DNA from: Xanthobacteraceae bacterium
Lineage (GTDB): Bacteria; Pseudomonadota; Alphaproteobacteria; Rhizobiales; Xanthobacteraceae
Assembly (NCBI GenBank): GCA_031291445.1
Contig: JARLJA010000008.1
Span: forward strand, 1-33,063
DNA length: 33,063 bases
Reading direction: 5' to 3'
Positions 16,089 to 24,413 of the stretch are shown one piece after another. Below the pieces are notes generated by a model, which was given only the letters and a program-made list of their open reading frames with translations, had not been told where the DNA came from and did no database searches. The first letter of the stretch is position 1. Every line of letters begins with the position of its first letter. The position numbers and the translations under genes are program-made.

Positions 16089-18257
16089 TCAGGCCGCCCT
16101 CGCCGATGGCTTTGACGTGCGCCGATAGGCCATGAAGCCAACGCCTGCGAAGCCCAGGATCATCATCGCCCAGGTCGAGGGTTCGGGAACGGCGGCGACC
16201 GTTCCGCCGTCAATCACCAGGAACACGTCGTTGGCATCATAGACGAGGTGCGGATCGCCCACGCCCCCGCCGAAGCCCGATGCATCCAGCGTCAACGTCC
16301 CCGAAATGCCGCCCGTGGCGGTCAGGATCTCGTATTCGCCGGGACGATAATAACCGGGAGCGGCGTCGATGACGACTTCGCCATTGAGCGTGGCGGTGCC
16401 GGTCACCGTCGTCAGGGCGGTCAGCGCCGGCTTCATCAGCACGTCGTAGATCGAGCCCGCCGACAGGAGCAGATTGCCGTTGATGGACAGCGTTCCCGGC
16501 GTTCCATTGGCTCCGGGGCGCAACGTGCCGCCGCTGTTCACCGTCACGTTGCCGGTGATCTTGCCGGAGCCGGCGAGAACGCCGGCCGGGACCACGTCGC
16601 CGTTGACGTTGGTGGTCGCGCCGGCGACCACGACATTGGTGTTGACCTGATCGCTCGACGCCAGCGTGACCGTGCCGGTGACGCCGCCGAAGTAGCCGGC
16701 CGCGGCGTACAGATTGATGCGCGACCAGTAGCTCAGCGACGTGCCGTAGTAGGCGGCGAGCGCGTTCGTCTCCGTGTTGACGACGATCTGGTTGATGGTG
16801 CTGGTCGAGAGATTGCCGTAGACGCCGCCGGTCGGCGCCAGAGCCTGCGCGGCGCTGGTGCTGCCGCCGTAGAGCGTCGCCAGCAGGATCGACGCGTCCG
16901 GGCCGCCCGTGGGCGCGGCTTCCCGCGCCGCCTGCGCGAAGGTCAGGGTCGGCAGGCCGTAGGTCAGCCGCGCCTCGTACACCTTGGCGTTGGTCGAGGA
17001 TGGGGCGTAGGGGTTGACGTTCTTGCTGCTGGTCGCGCAGCTTGCAAACGACGTCCCGCAGCCGGCATTGACCGCGGCCTGGCCGAGCACCGTCTGCATT
17101 TCGCCCTGCGCCGCGGTGAAGAGGCTGGGCAGGTTGACGGCCGTGCCGGTCACCGCCGCGTTGTTGCTGTAGGCCGGGTTCGACAGATATTGCGCCATGT
17201 CGTAACTGACGTAGGCGCGGCTGGCGATGATGTCGGTGGGGTAGTGAACCCCCACGATGATGCGGCTTTCGCCGATCTCGGACGCGCGCAGCAGCGAGGA
17301 TTGATAGAATTGCGGCGCCAGCATGCCGAGCAGCAGCGAATCCGTCATGGCGTAGGCCATGTGGCTGCTCGGAAACGCCGGGTTCGAGGACGGCTTGTCC
17401 GGGTTGACCGCGCCCTTGACGGTGGTGGCTGTCTTCACCGTGGGATCGTAGAGGGTGTAGCTCGCGCCCGGGATCGCCGTGTAGGTCTGGTAGGGATGCG
17501 AATCCCCATAGGCGTTCTGGCCGCTTTGCTTGTTGGTCACGCCATAGGCGATGTCGTAGACGCTGTTGGTGGTGTTCGGCAGGGTCGTGCCCGGCGACGA
17601 GAGCGCGAAGGTCGGCAGCGTATAGCCCGCCGGCGCCACCGCCGCCGTCGTCCCGTTCCAGGTGCCGTTGGCGAAATAGAATTTGGCCACCTGGGAATCG
17701 CCGGTTGGCAGCGAGTTGCCGGTGAAGTTGAAGGCGGTGGTCAGCAGCGCGATGGTGTTGGGAAGCGTGGGGTTCGAGGGGGTGACGGCATTGACGTAGG
17801 CGGTGCCCAGGACGGAGCCGAACGCGCCATACTGCTGGGCGCCATTATATAAGGTGCCGTAAGCCGTCGTATTCTGGGTCGGCAGGGCGCCGGCGATGTT
17901 GGCCGCGACGCCGACCGTGGTGGTGGTGCCGTACAGGGTGGTCGACGCGGTGCCGAGCGAGTTCTCGTCGCTGATCGCCAGCGCGCCCAAGGTCGCGGTC
18001 GAATAGTTGTTGTTGAGAAGCGCGGCCGACGGCGCATTCTGGTTGATTGCGACGGCCTGGCTCAGGTTGGCCTGAAGCGTCTGCTGGCCGATCGCCGTCG
18101 AATTGAGGCCGAGGAACGGCGCCAGCAGGTTGATCGCATTGGCGTTGGCGCCGGTCACATTCGCCACCTGCGCACAGGCCGGCGAGGCCAGCACCGCGGC
18201 GATGGTCGCCGCCGCCCCTGCCAGCGCCAGGGAATTTCGCTTCTCGACAGAACTCAT
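16089..18257 (-). CDS. Secreted PAP2-type phosphatase with PEP-CTERM sorting tail
   Basis: A 722-residue exported protein. Residues 1-30 are a Sec signal peptide ending in SPACAQ. An acid-phosphatase/PAP2 signature lies at about 288-342: FPSSHM (His299), then [12 protein letters not shown] (Arg332, His338, Asp342). Around residues 560-610, a G/N/T-rich stretch with [19 protein letters not shown] resembles autotransporter-associated beta-strand repeats. At the C-terminus PEPSTW (691-696) is followed by a hydrophobic segment and YRRTSK, the alphaproteobacterial PEP-CTERM signal read by exosortase. The protein is therefore probably processed at the envelope and exposed on the surface or in extracellular matrix. 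No exosortase gene is in the window. The ATG at 18257 has AGGGG nine bases upstream. Confidence 0.88.
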   Translation of the reverse strand: MSSVEKRNSLALAGAAATIAAVLASPACAQVANVTGANANAINLLAPFLGLNSTAIGQQTLQANLSQAVAINQNAPSAALLNNNYSTATLGALAISDENSLGTASTTLYGTTTTVGVAANIAGALPTQNTTAYGTLYNGAQQYGAFGSVLGTAYVNAVTPSNPTLPNTIALLTTAFNFTGNSLPTGDSQVAKFYFANGTWNGTTAAVAPAGYTLPTFALSSPGTTLPNTTNSVYDIAYGVTNKQSGQNAYGDSHPYQTYTAIPGASYTLYDPTVKTATTVKGAVNPDKPSSNPAFPSSHMAYAMTDSLLLGMLAPQFYQSSLLRASEIGESRIIVGVHYPTDIIASRAYVSYDMAQYLSNPAYSNNAAVTGTAVNLPSLFTAAQGEMQTVLGQAAVNAGCGTSFASCATSSKNVNPYAPSSTNAKVYEARLTYGLPTLTFAQAAREAAPTGGPDASILLATLYGGSTSAAQALAPTGGVYGNLSTSTINQIVVNTETNALAAYYGTSLSYWSRINLYAAAGYFGGVTGTVTLASSDQVNTNVVVAGATTNVNGDVVPAGVLAGSGKITGNVTVNSGGTLRPGANGTPGTLSINGNLLLSAGSIYDVLMKPALTALTTVTGTATLNGEVVIDAAPGYYRPGEYEILTATGGISGTLTLDASGFGGGVGDPHLVYDANDVFLVIDGGTVAAVPEPSTWAMMILGFAGVGFMAYRRTSKPSARAA

Positions 18258-18578
18258 TGAAAACGCCCCTTTTTACGTCAAGTTCCAGATTAAATTTTTA
18301 TTATTAAATGTCACCCAAGCCAAAGACCTTAACGCCCGTGTGACATCTGGATTAAAGCGACAAATCGATTCCGGACTGCTGCCTCCGCGCCACGATCGGC
18401 CATGGCCTGCCAGCGCCCGCTGTTCGAAGTCCGCGATCTTGCGCGACAGCTGCACTTCGCCCTCCGCGAACCTGAAACCTTGCCTGCTTTTCTTGACCGG
18501 CCCGCAGGCGCTGGGGACCATTGACGCCGCCGGGCGGAGACACGACATATGCTGCTTGGTCGATCCAGGAACACGACA
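18258..18578. other. 321-bp divergent intergenic region, PEP-CTERM phosphatase / cyclase
   Basis: No gene is supported. The stretch 18270-18330 is strikingly AT-rich for this window (runs such as AAATTTTTATTATTAAATG) and probably holds the promoter of the phosphatase gene on the minus strand. I cannot fix -35 and -10 boxes. The cyclase ribosome-binding site AGGA is nine bases before 18579. Confidence 0.45.
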
Positions 18579-19778
18579 ATGAACGCGCCGCCCAATATCG
18601 ATCCCGCCGCCGCGGACTTCGACATCGACGTGCTGCAGTGGCTGACGACCGACGCGCGCGACGAGCGCTTCATCGACAACATCTTCACCGAGCTCTGCGT
18701 CCGGATCCGGCGCGCCGGCATTCCCCTCAAGCGGGCGTCGCTGCATTTCCTGATCCACCATCCGCAATGGCTCGGCGCGCGGATCATCTGGGCCGACGGG
18801 ATGCGCGAGGCGGAGCTCGGGAGATTCGACTACGATATCGCGGAGCGGTCCGAATACATCGGCAGCCCCGGCAGCGAAATCCACAACGGGGCCACCGAGG
18901 TGCGCGAGAATCTCGAACGCGATCCCGCGCTGGGCCGCCGGCACGAAGTCTACGACGACATGCGGGCGAAGGGCCTCACCGACTATGTCGCATGGCCGAT
19001 ATTCCATACGCTTGGCAAGCGGCATTTCGTGACCTTTGCGACCGACCGGCCCGGAGGTTTCGACGACGCGCACATCGCCGACCTGTCGAGGCTGCTCCCG
19101 GTCCTGGCGCTGGTCAGCGAGATCCGCATCAAGAACCGGCTGGCGCGCACCCTGCTCGAAACCTATGTCGGGCCGCATGCCGGCGAGCTCATTCTGGCCG
19201 GCGCCACCCGACGCGGAAGCGGGATGACGGTGAGCGCCGCCATCATGATCTGCGATCTGCGTGATTTCACCCGGATCTCCGACAGCTGGCCGCGCGACGA
19301 CGTCATCGATCTCCTGAACGGCTATTTCGACGCGATGTCGGAGCCGATCGCGCGGCACGGCGGAGAAATCCTGAAATTCATCGGCGATGGCCTGCTCGCC
19401 ATCTTCCCGCTCAGCCGGCCGTCGGCATGCGCCGATCTGCTGCGGGCCGTGGCCGAGGCCCGCCAGGCCATGGCTGCCCTGAACGAAAAGAACGGCGCAA
19501 CCGGTCGCGAGCCGCTCAACTACGGCATCGGCGTCCACGTCGGCGACGTCATGTACGGCAATATCGGCTCGGCCACCCGGCTCGACTTCACCGTGATCGG
19601 TCCCGCGGTCAACATGGCGTCGCGTCTCGAAGCCTTCACCAAGCAACTGGGAAAGCCGGTGCTGGTGTCCCGCGCGTTCGCCGACCTGGTCGCGGGCGAG
19701 TTCGATCTCGAGCGCGTCGGCGAATATCCCGTGCGCGGCTTCCAGGACCCGATCGAGCTGTTCGCGTATCACGGCTGA
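18579..19778 (+). CDS. Class III adenylate cyclase
   Basis: A 399-residue protein that should make cyclic AMP from ATP. The N-terminal 200 residues are soluble and of a type I know from rhizobial cyclases but cannot name. The C-terminal cyclase homology domain (about 215-375) has a full catalytic set: metal-binding Asp226 (CDLRDF) and Asp270 (FIGDG), and adenine-selecting Lys266 and Asp336 (RLDFTVIG). The transition-state residues are Asn345 and Arg349 (VNMASR). The Lys/Asp pair favours ATP over GTP. There is no transmembrane segment, so it is probably cytosolic. The ATG at 18579 has AGGA nine bases upstream; an ATG 30 bases earlier lacks this. No adjacent cAMP-binding gene is visible. Confidence 0.92.
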   Translation: MNAPPNIDPAAADFDIDVLQWLTTDARDERFIDNIFTELCVRIRRAGIPLKRASLHFLIHHPQWLGARIIWADGMREAELGRFDYDIAERSEYIGSPGSEIHNGATEVRENLERDPALGRRHEVYDDMRAKGLTDYVAWPIFHTLGKRHFVTFATDRPGGFDDAHIADLSRLLPVLALVSEIRIKNRLARTLLETYVGPHAGELILAGATRRGSGMTVSAAIMICDLRDFTRISDSWPRDDVIDLLNGYFDAMSEPIARHGGEILKFIGDGLLAIFPLSRPSACADLLRAVAEARQAMAALNEKNGATGREPLNYGIGVHVGDVMYGNIGSATRLDFTVIGPAVNMASRLEAFTKQLGKPVLVSRAFADLVAGEFDLERVGEYPVRGFQDPIELFAYHG

Positions 19779-19785
19779 AGGGGCC

Positions 19786-19814
19786 GGCGGATTTCGCCTT
19801 CGGCTCAATCCGCC
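19786..19814 (+). repeat. Short dispersed palindrome, copy 1 (left of AT-rich island)
   Basis: GGCGGATT (19786-19793) pairs with AATCCGCC (19807-19814) and is followed by CTACGG. The unit GGCGGAT-n-ATCCGCCCTACG recurs in inverted orientation at 20999-21026. Such elements are common intergenic repeats in Bradyrhizobium-like genomes. It also sits just after the cyclase stop and may end its transcript. Confidence 0.7.
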
Positions 19815-19888
19815 CTACGGCCTGAGAAAATCCTGCTAATGCGTTCGGAAAGTGGAGCTTCGCAATTGCGTTTTCATAGAGACGTCTA

Positions 19889-20566
19889 TTAGCGGACGCT
19901 TCTACGCTTCAATGCGAACGATATGAACACGGCTGCTATCGCAAGGGAACACGCTATTACGGTGGGGATAGCCACCGAAACGAAAGTTTCAAGCAGGACC
20001 CTCGCCCGGACATTAAATCTTTCGGTCGTCATCACCGTTACAAAAGCCACCATAAAAATCAAAAATCCATAAATGCGCAATTCGCTTCTCCCAAACTTGA
20101 GCAGCTCTTCACGGTATCCTCCGGGGCGGTCGAAACGTTGATGGAGATAGTCCCGCATCGTTAGAAATTTCTCAGGCCAGCGGACTATAAATTCCACGAG
20201 GATCGGAATAGCGGCAACGCCCATTGTTAGCTTGATCGCAAGGAAAATTGTAGACACTGTTTCTTCGCTCGCTTGTCCAAGGCATTGAGCGCTGATGTAC
20301 TGCGACGAAAATATCGACAGATTTAGCGGCCACACGGCTATCAGCGGACGCAATGAACATGCGAGTTGCGACACTCGCTGAGGATCAGTCGCCATACCAA
20401 CTAGATTGATAGCGTCGAGCGCAATACAGATGGCGCAGACTAACAGCAGAAATGGCCAGCTAGCCCGAGGCAAGGACATGAGGGGGCGCGGCTCTGTTGG
20501 TTGGGAAATGTCAGCCATTTCGGGCAGGCTACCAAAGGCCAATTGCAAAGCAGGAAAGCCAGCCAC
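19889..20566 (-). CDS. Orphan integral membrane protein, unknown function
   Basis: A 225-residue protein I do not recognise. Four hydrophobic segments are visible: WPFLLLVCAICIALDAINLV (about 37-56), FLAIKLTMGVAAIPILVEFI (about 107-126), IYGFLIFMVAFVTVM (about 164-178) and VSVAIPTVIACSLAIAAVF (about 196-214). A charged cytosol-like loop (RWPEKFLTMRDYLHQRFDR) lies between the second and third. The start is a GTG at 20566 with TAGGAAAAGAAA directly upstream; an ATG at 20518 lacks such a site. Its DNA is clearly more AT-rich and its codons less biased than the rest of the window, suggesting recent transfer. It stands alone, between inverted copies of a short palindrome. Confidence 0.7.
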   Translation of the reverse strand: MAGFPALQLAFGSLPEMADISQPTEPRPLMSLPRASWPFLLLVCAICIALDAINLVGMATDPQRVSQLACSLRPLIAVWPLNLSIFSSQYISAQCLGQASEETVSTIFLAIKLTMGVAAIPILVEFIVRWPEKFLTMRDYLHQRFDRPGGYREELLKFGRSELRIYGFLIFMVAFVTVMTTERFNVRARVLLETFVSVAIPTVIACSLAIAAVFISFALKRRSVR

Positions 20567-20751
20567 TTTCTTTTCCTACCTTAGATTTACGTTTGATTAA
20601 TCCACACCTTTGACGGCGATTTAGCGCGAAGGAAATGGTGCGGGCCGCCTGCTTATCTGACAGGCGATTTCGCCTGATATCCGCTTCGGGGCAGACTCTG
20701 ACCTCGGCGCGACGAGCCGCGACATCGAACGTGCGGCGCGCACAAAAGCAA

Positions 20752-20767
20752 GCCGCCCGAAGGCGGC
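20752..20767 (-). terminator. Terminator-like hairpin after PEP-CTERM remnant
   Basis: On the minus strand GCCGCC-TTCG-GGCGGC is followed by TTGCTTTTGTG, a reasonable intrinsic terminator. It matches the core of the hairpin at 16043-16064 that follows the intact PEP-CTERM gene, so the remnant and its terminator seem to be copied together. Confidence 0.6.
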
Positions 20768-20794
20768 GCTCAACTCAAGTCTGATATTCACCGA

Positions 20795-20998
20795 TCAGAT
20801 GGCCTTCACCGATGGCGTTGATCGACGATACGCCATGACGCCGACGCCGGCGAAGCCCAGGATCATCATCGCCCAGGTGGAAGGTTCGGGGATGGCGCTC
20901 ACCGTATTGGTCAATTGTTGACCATCGAAACTTACGAGCGCCTCCAGCCAGATGCGAGCACTGGCATCGCTCGGTGAATCATAGATACTAAGCGCGTA
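20795..20998 (-). pseudogene. C-terminal remnant of a PEP-CTERM protein
   Basis: Reading on the minus strand to the TGA at 20795, the frame encodes [18 protein letters not shown] and then a hydrophobic run and [13 protein letters not shown]. This is a complete PEP-CTERM sorting signal, nearly the same as the tail of the protein at 16089-18257. Upstream, the frame continues for roughly 40 residues with no ATG and no domain (for example [13 protein letters not shown]), runs into a dispersed palindrome at 20999-21026, and meets a stop just beyond. The body of the gene is missing, so it is a truncated copy or a relic of a deleted gene. Confidence 0.8.
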
Positions 20999-21026
20999 GG
21001 GCGGATCAGCGTAAGCGTCATCCGCC
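20999..21026 (-). repeat. Short dispersed palindrome, copy 2 (right of AT-rich island)
   Basis: Read on the minus strand, GGCGGAT and ATCCGCC flank a 13-base centre and are followed by CTACGC. This is the same family as 19786-19814, in opposite orientation. It abuts the 5' break of the PEP-CTERM remnant. The rest of the 520-bp gap 20567-21086 holds nothing else I can support. Confidence 0.7.
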
Positions 21027-21086
21027 GTTCCCCCCGAGACACGAAGTCACGGCTTTCGTTCAATGGCCGACCGCAGCCCGGCCCCG

Positions 21087-22388
21087 CTATTTCCCGGTGA
21101 CGCGCCAGATCACGTCGCCGACGTCGTCCGCCACCAGGAGCGCGCCGTCGGGACCGAGCGTGACCCCGACCGGCCGGCCGTAGGAAAACCGCTCATCGGG
21201 GGCCAGGAAGCCCGACAGGATGTCGCGCGGCGGTCCGGCCGGGCGGCCGTTCTCGAACGGTACGAACACCACGCGATAGCCGCTCAGCGTGCTGCGATTC
21301 CACGAGCCGTGCTGGCCGATGACCATGCCATCCGGAAAGCCCGGCAGCGTGCCGGCCGGCAGCCAGCACAGGCCGAGCGACGCGGTATGGCCGCCGAGCG
21401 CGTAGTCCGGCGTGATCGCCGTGGCGACCAGCGCCGGATCCTGCGGCACGCGGTCGTCCACCGTCCTGCCCCAGTAGCAATAGGGCCAGCCGTAGAAGCC
21501 GCCGTCGCGCACCGAGGTCAGATAGTCGGGCGGCGTCTCGTCGCCGAGACCGTCGCGCTCGTTGACCACGGTCCAGAGTTCGCCGCTGCGCGGCTCCCAC
21601 GCCAGGCCCACCGGGTTGCGCAGGCCGGCGGCGAAGATGCGGCTGTTGCCGCTGGCAAGCTCGAGCTCGTAGATGGCGGCCCGGCCCTCTTCCGCCGCCA
21701 TGCCGTATTCGGCGATGTTGCTCAGCGAGCCGACCCCGACATAGAGCTTGCGGCCGTCGGGGCTCGCCAGCAGGCTGCGCGTCCAATGACCGCGACGCTT
21801 GAAGCCGACCAGCTTGCGCCCCGGCGCGCTGATGCGCTCCGCGCCCGCCGTGTAGGGGAAAGCCATCACGCCGTCGGTGTTGCCCACATAGAATGTGTCG
21901 CCCACCAGCGCCATGCCGAACGGCTGGTTCAGCCCCTCCATGAAGGTCTCGCGCCGCTCGGCGACGCCGTCGCCGTCGATGTCGCGCAGCAGCGTGATGC
22001 GGTTGGCGCTGTCGCCGAGCGCGGCGGCGCGTCGCATGGTCGCCTGCATGGCGTAGCCGAACAGGCTGCCGACCGGCCCCGCGACCTCGGTCGCCTCGGC
22101 CACCAGCACGCCGCCGTCGGGCAGCACGTGGATCCAGCGCGGATGCTTGAGCCCGGTCGCGAACGCGTTGACCTTCAGCCCCGGCGCCGCCACCGGCAAC
22201 TCGCCGTCGCGCCAGCCCCGCGCCGTCGGCATTTTCAGCGTCGGGATCGCGCCCTGCGGCTTCGCCGCCGGCACCACCGGCGCGCTGCCCCAGGCGGTCT
22301 GCTGCGGCACGCCCTGCAGCCGGCGCCATTGCACCGCGACGGCGCCGATCAGCGCGACGATGCGCGCAAAGATGCCGGACAAGATCAT
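21087..22388 (-). CDS. Membrane-anchored beta-propeller dehydrogenase, L-sorbosone/glucose dehydrogenase-like
   Basis: A 433-residue protein of the GSDH/sorbosone dehydrogenase group (six-bladed propeller, often PQQ-dependent). A single N-terminal hydrophobic helix (MILSGIFARIVALIGAVAVQW) would anchor it on the periplasmic side. Propeller landmarks are HPRWIHVLPDGGVLVAEA, NQPFGMALVGDTFYVGNTDG, RNPVGLAWEPRSGELW and GFYGWPYCYWG, with RPVGVTLGPDGALLVADD closing the last blade. The ATG at 22388 follows GGGGGA. The family is clear; the sugar substrate and true PQQ use are not shown by sequence. It follows the alpha/beta hydrolase gene on the same strand after a 168-bp gap and need not share its transcript. 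Confidence 0.82.
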   Translation of the reverse strand: MILSGIFARIVALIGAVAVQWRRLQGVPQQTAWGSAPVVPAAKPQGAIPTLKMPTARGWRDGELPVAAPGLKVNAFATGLKHPRWIHVLPDGGVLVAEATEVAGPVGSLFGYAMQATMRRAAALGDSANRITLLRDIDGDGVAERRETFMEGLNQPFGMALVGDTFYVGNTDGVMAFPYTAGAERISAPGRKLVGFKRRGHWTRSLLASPDGRKLYVGVGSLSNIAEYGMAAEEGRAAIYELELASGNSRIFAAGLRNPVGLAWEPRSGELWTVVNERDGLGDETPPDYLTSVRDGGFYGWPYCYWGRTVDDRVPQDPALVATAITPDYALGGHTASLGLCWLPAGTLPGFPDGMVIGQHGSWNRSTLSGYRVVFVPFENGRPAGPPRDILSGFLAPDERFSYGRPVGVTLGPDGALLVADDVGDVIWRVTGK

Positions 22389-22556
22389 GTGATTCCCCCG
22401 TTGGCCGGGCGCAGCCTAACCGATGCCGGCGGGCGTTAGAACCGCCGTGCCGGCATGGGGGTTTCACGGATGCGTGGGTGGCGGGGCGAGGATGAAAAGT
22501 CCGATCCAGCAGGTTTGGAAAGGGCCAACGAACGACATAGCCGGCCGCCCGCGCCC

Positions 22557-23282
22557 TCAATCCCGGCCGGCCTCGATCAGCTTGTCGGCGAGCGCTGCGG
22601 GATTGGTGAACAGCACTTCGTGGCTGCCGGGCATCTGCACCAGCCGGAACAGGCCGAGCCGGCTCGACATCCGCGGATGCCAGCTCCACTCGCCGTGGGG
22701 CAGCGCGGTGTCTTCGGTGCAGTTGAGGTAGCTCTTCGGAATCGCGGTGGCGTAGAAGCGCGCAAGGTCGAGCTTGTCGAGGAACGGCTGGTAGGGTTCC
22801 GGCGACAGGCTGTCATAGGACGAACGCGCCAGCGCCTCGTCGGCGTCGTTGATGAAGGCCTCGCGCCAGATCGGATAGGGCAGCATCACCGAGCCGTCGG
22901 GCGACGCGGCCGAGATCTGGTCGAACAGCGCGCGATAGTGCGGCGGGACCTCGTCGTTCAGCGAATGGCCCGGCTGCGGGACGAACGCATTCCAGAACAC
23001 CAGCCGGCGGATCCGGTCGGGAATTTCCTCGGCCAGCCGCGCGATGATGGTGCCGCCATAGGAGTGGCCGACCAGCACGACATCCCGCAGGTCGGCCTTC
23101 ACCAGCTGGGCGACGAGATCGTCGACCTGCTGGGCGTGGTTGACCCGCTTGTCGACGCCCTTGCCGTGGCCGAGCACCGTCGGCGTCACCACGCTGTGGC
23201 CCTGCTGCTCCAGCCGCTTCGCCACCGGCGCCCAGTGCTCTCCGGTATGCCACGAGCCATGGATCAGGACGAACTTGGACAT
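22557..23282 (-). CDS. Alpha/beta hydrolase, esterase / hydroxynitrile lyase-like group
   Basis: A 241-residue cytosolic alpha/beta hydrolase. It begins FVLIHGSWHTGEHWAPVAKR, the typical start of the EstC, salicylate-esterase and hydroxynitrile-lyase-like group. The nucleophile is in GHSYGG, about residue 89, and the catalytic His is in PGSHEVLF near the C-terminus. The ATG at 23282 has GGAG seven bases upstream; an in-frame GTG four codons earlier overlaps this site. It is divergent from an AraC-type regulator across 162 bp, which suggests that this regulator controls it. Substrate unknown. Confidence 0.88.
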   Translation of the reverse strand: MSKFVLIHGSWHTGEHWAPVAKRLEQQGHSVVTPTVLGHGKGVDKRVNHAQQVDDLVAQLVKADLRDVVLVGHSYGGTIIARLAEEIPDRIRRLVFWNAFVPQPGHSLNDEVPPHYRALFDQISAASPDGSVMLPYPIWREAFINDADEALARSSYDSLSPEPYQPFLDKLDLARFYATAIPKSYLNCTEDTALPHGEWSWHPRMSSRLGLFRLVQMPGSHEVLFTNPAALADKLIEAGRD

Positions 23283-23444
23283 TGCGATCTCCACCAGGTC
23301 ATTGCGTTACCGGCGAAGCTAGATCGGCGCGGACCGCGGCGCTTGGGGTTTGGCGCAGCGACACTTGGCATTTCGCGCCGCCGCGATTGTCGCCCGAAGG
23401 GCAATCGTCTAGCATTTGCGGCGCCGGGTTTTGGGAGACTGATC

Positions 23445-24404
23445 ATGAAGGTGTGGTCAACCGACGAGGTCTCGTCCCGACAGACGCTGTCCTACTGGAA
23501 GGACGCGGTCTGCGACGCCTTTCTCAGGGTCCAGACCGAATACCGGGAGCATGGCAAATTCCGGGGCAGGATCGCGTCGACGCCGGTCGGCGGTCTGGTC
23601 GCCAACGATGTCGTCTCGCAGGGCCATCTGGTGCGCCGCAGCCGCAGCACCATCGCGCGCGACAGCGACGCCTGGTTCTTCGTCAATCTGCACAAGGCCG
23701 GGGCCTGCAGCTTGACGCAGGACGGCCAGTGTCACACCCCCGAGGTCGGCGACTTCAGCGTCCACGACGGCACCCGGCCGTTCGACCTGAACTTTCACGA
23801 CGACATGGCCCTGACCTGTTTCGTGGTGCCGCGCGCGATCCTGCTGGCGCGCACCACTGAGGCGCACCATGCGGTGGCGCGGCCGCTGCCGCGGACCGGC
23901 GCCGGCGCGCTGTTCCGCAGCTACGCCACCGCGCTGGCCGCCGCGGCCCCTCGCCTCTCGCCGGTCGCGAGCGTCCAGGCCGGCGACATCTTCCTCGACC
24001 TGCTGTCGCTCGCCATCGGCGCCAACGCGGCCGGCGCCGAGGCCGCCCGGCCGGCCGCGCGCTTCGTCCTGTTCCAGCAGGTCTGCGCGCGGATCCGCTC
24101 CAGCCTCTCGGACCCGTTGCTCAGCCTCGACCGCGCCGCCGCCAAGGTCGGCATGTCTTCGCGGACGCTGCAGACCCTGTTTCATGCCAACGGCACCAGC
24201 TTCACCGCCTACGTCATCGAACAACGGCTGCAGCTGGCCGACCGCCTGCTGTCGTCGGGCCCCGGCACGGTCACCGAGGTCGCCTACGCCACCGGATTTT
24301 CCGATCTGTCCCACTTCAGCCGGTCGTTCCGGCGACGGTTCGGCATCTCGGCGCGGGAGCGCCGCATGGGCTCGTCGGAGCGCGACGCTGATACGCGCGG
24401 CTGA
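23445..24404 (+). CDS. AraC-family transcriptional regulator
   Basis: A 319-residue regulator. The N-terminal 190 residues resemble the AraC-binding-like domain 2 (SYWKDAVCDAFLRVQTEY and, later, VGDFSVHDGTRPFDL). The C-terminal two helix-turn-helix motifs cover about 215-310, with SLDRAAAKVGMSSRTLQTLF and VTEVAYATGFSDLSHFSRSF. The ATG at 23445 follows GGGAG by seven bases. It is divergent from the alpha/beta hydrolase gene and its stop is 9 bp from the convergent binding-protein gene. It probably activates the divergent hydrolase in response to a small ligand; this is inferred from layout only. Confidence 0.92.
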   Translation: MKVWSTDEVSSRQTLSYWKDAVCDAFLRVQTEYREHGKFRGRIASTPVGGLVANDVVSQGHLVRRSRSTIARDSDAWFFVNLHKAGACSLTQDGQCHTPEVGDFSVHDGTRPFDLNFHDDMALTCFVVPRAILLARTTEAHHAVARPLPRTGAGALFRSYATALAAAAPRLSPVASVQAGDIFLDLLSLAIGANAAGAEAARPAARFVLFQQVCARIRSSLSDPLLSLDRAAAKVGMSSRTLQTLFHANGTSFTAYVIEQRLQLADRLLSSGPGTVTEVAYATGFSDLSHFSRSFRRRFGISARERRMGSSERDADTRG

Positions 24405-24413
24405 TCCCGGTGC

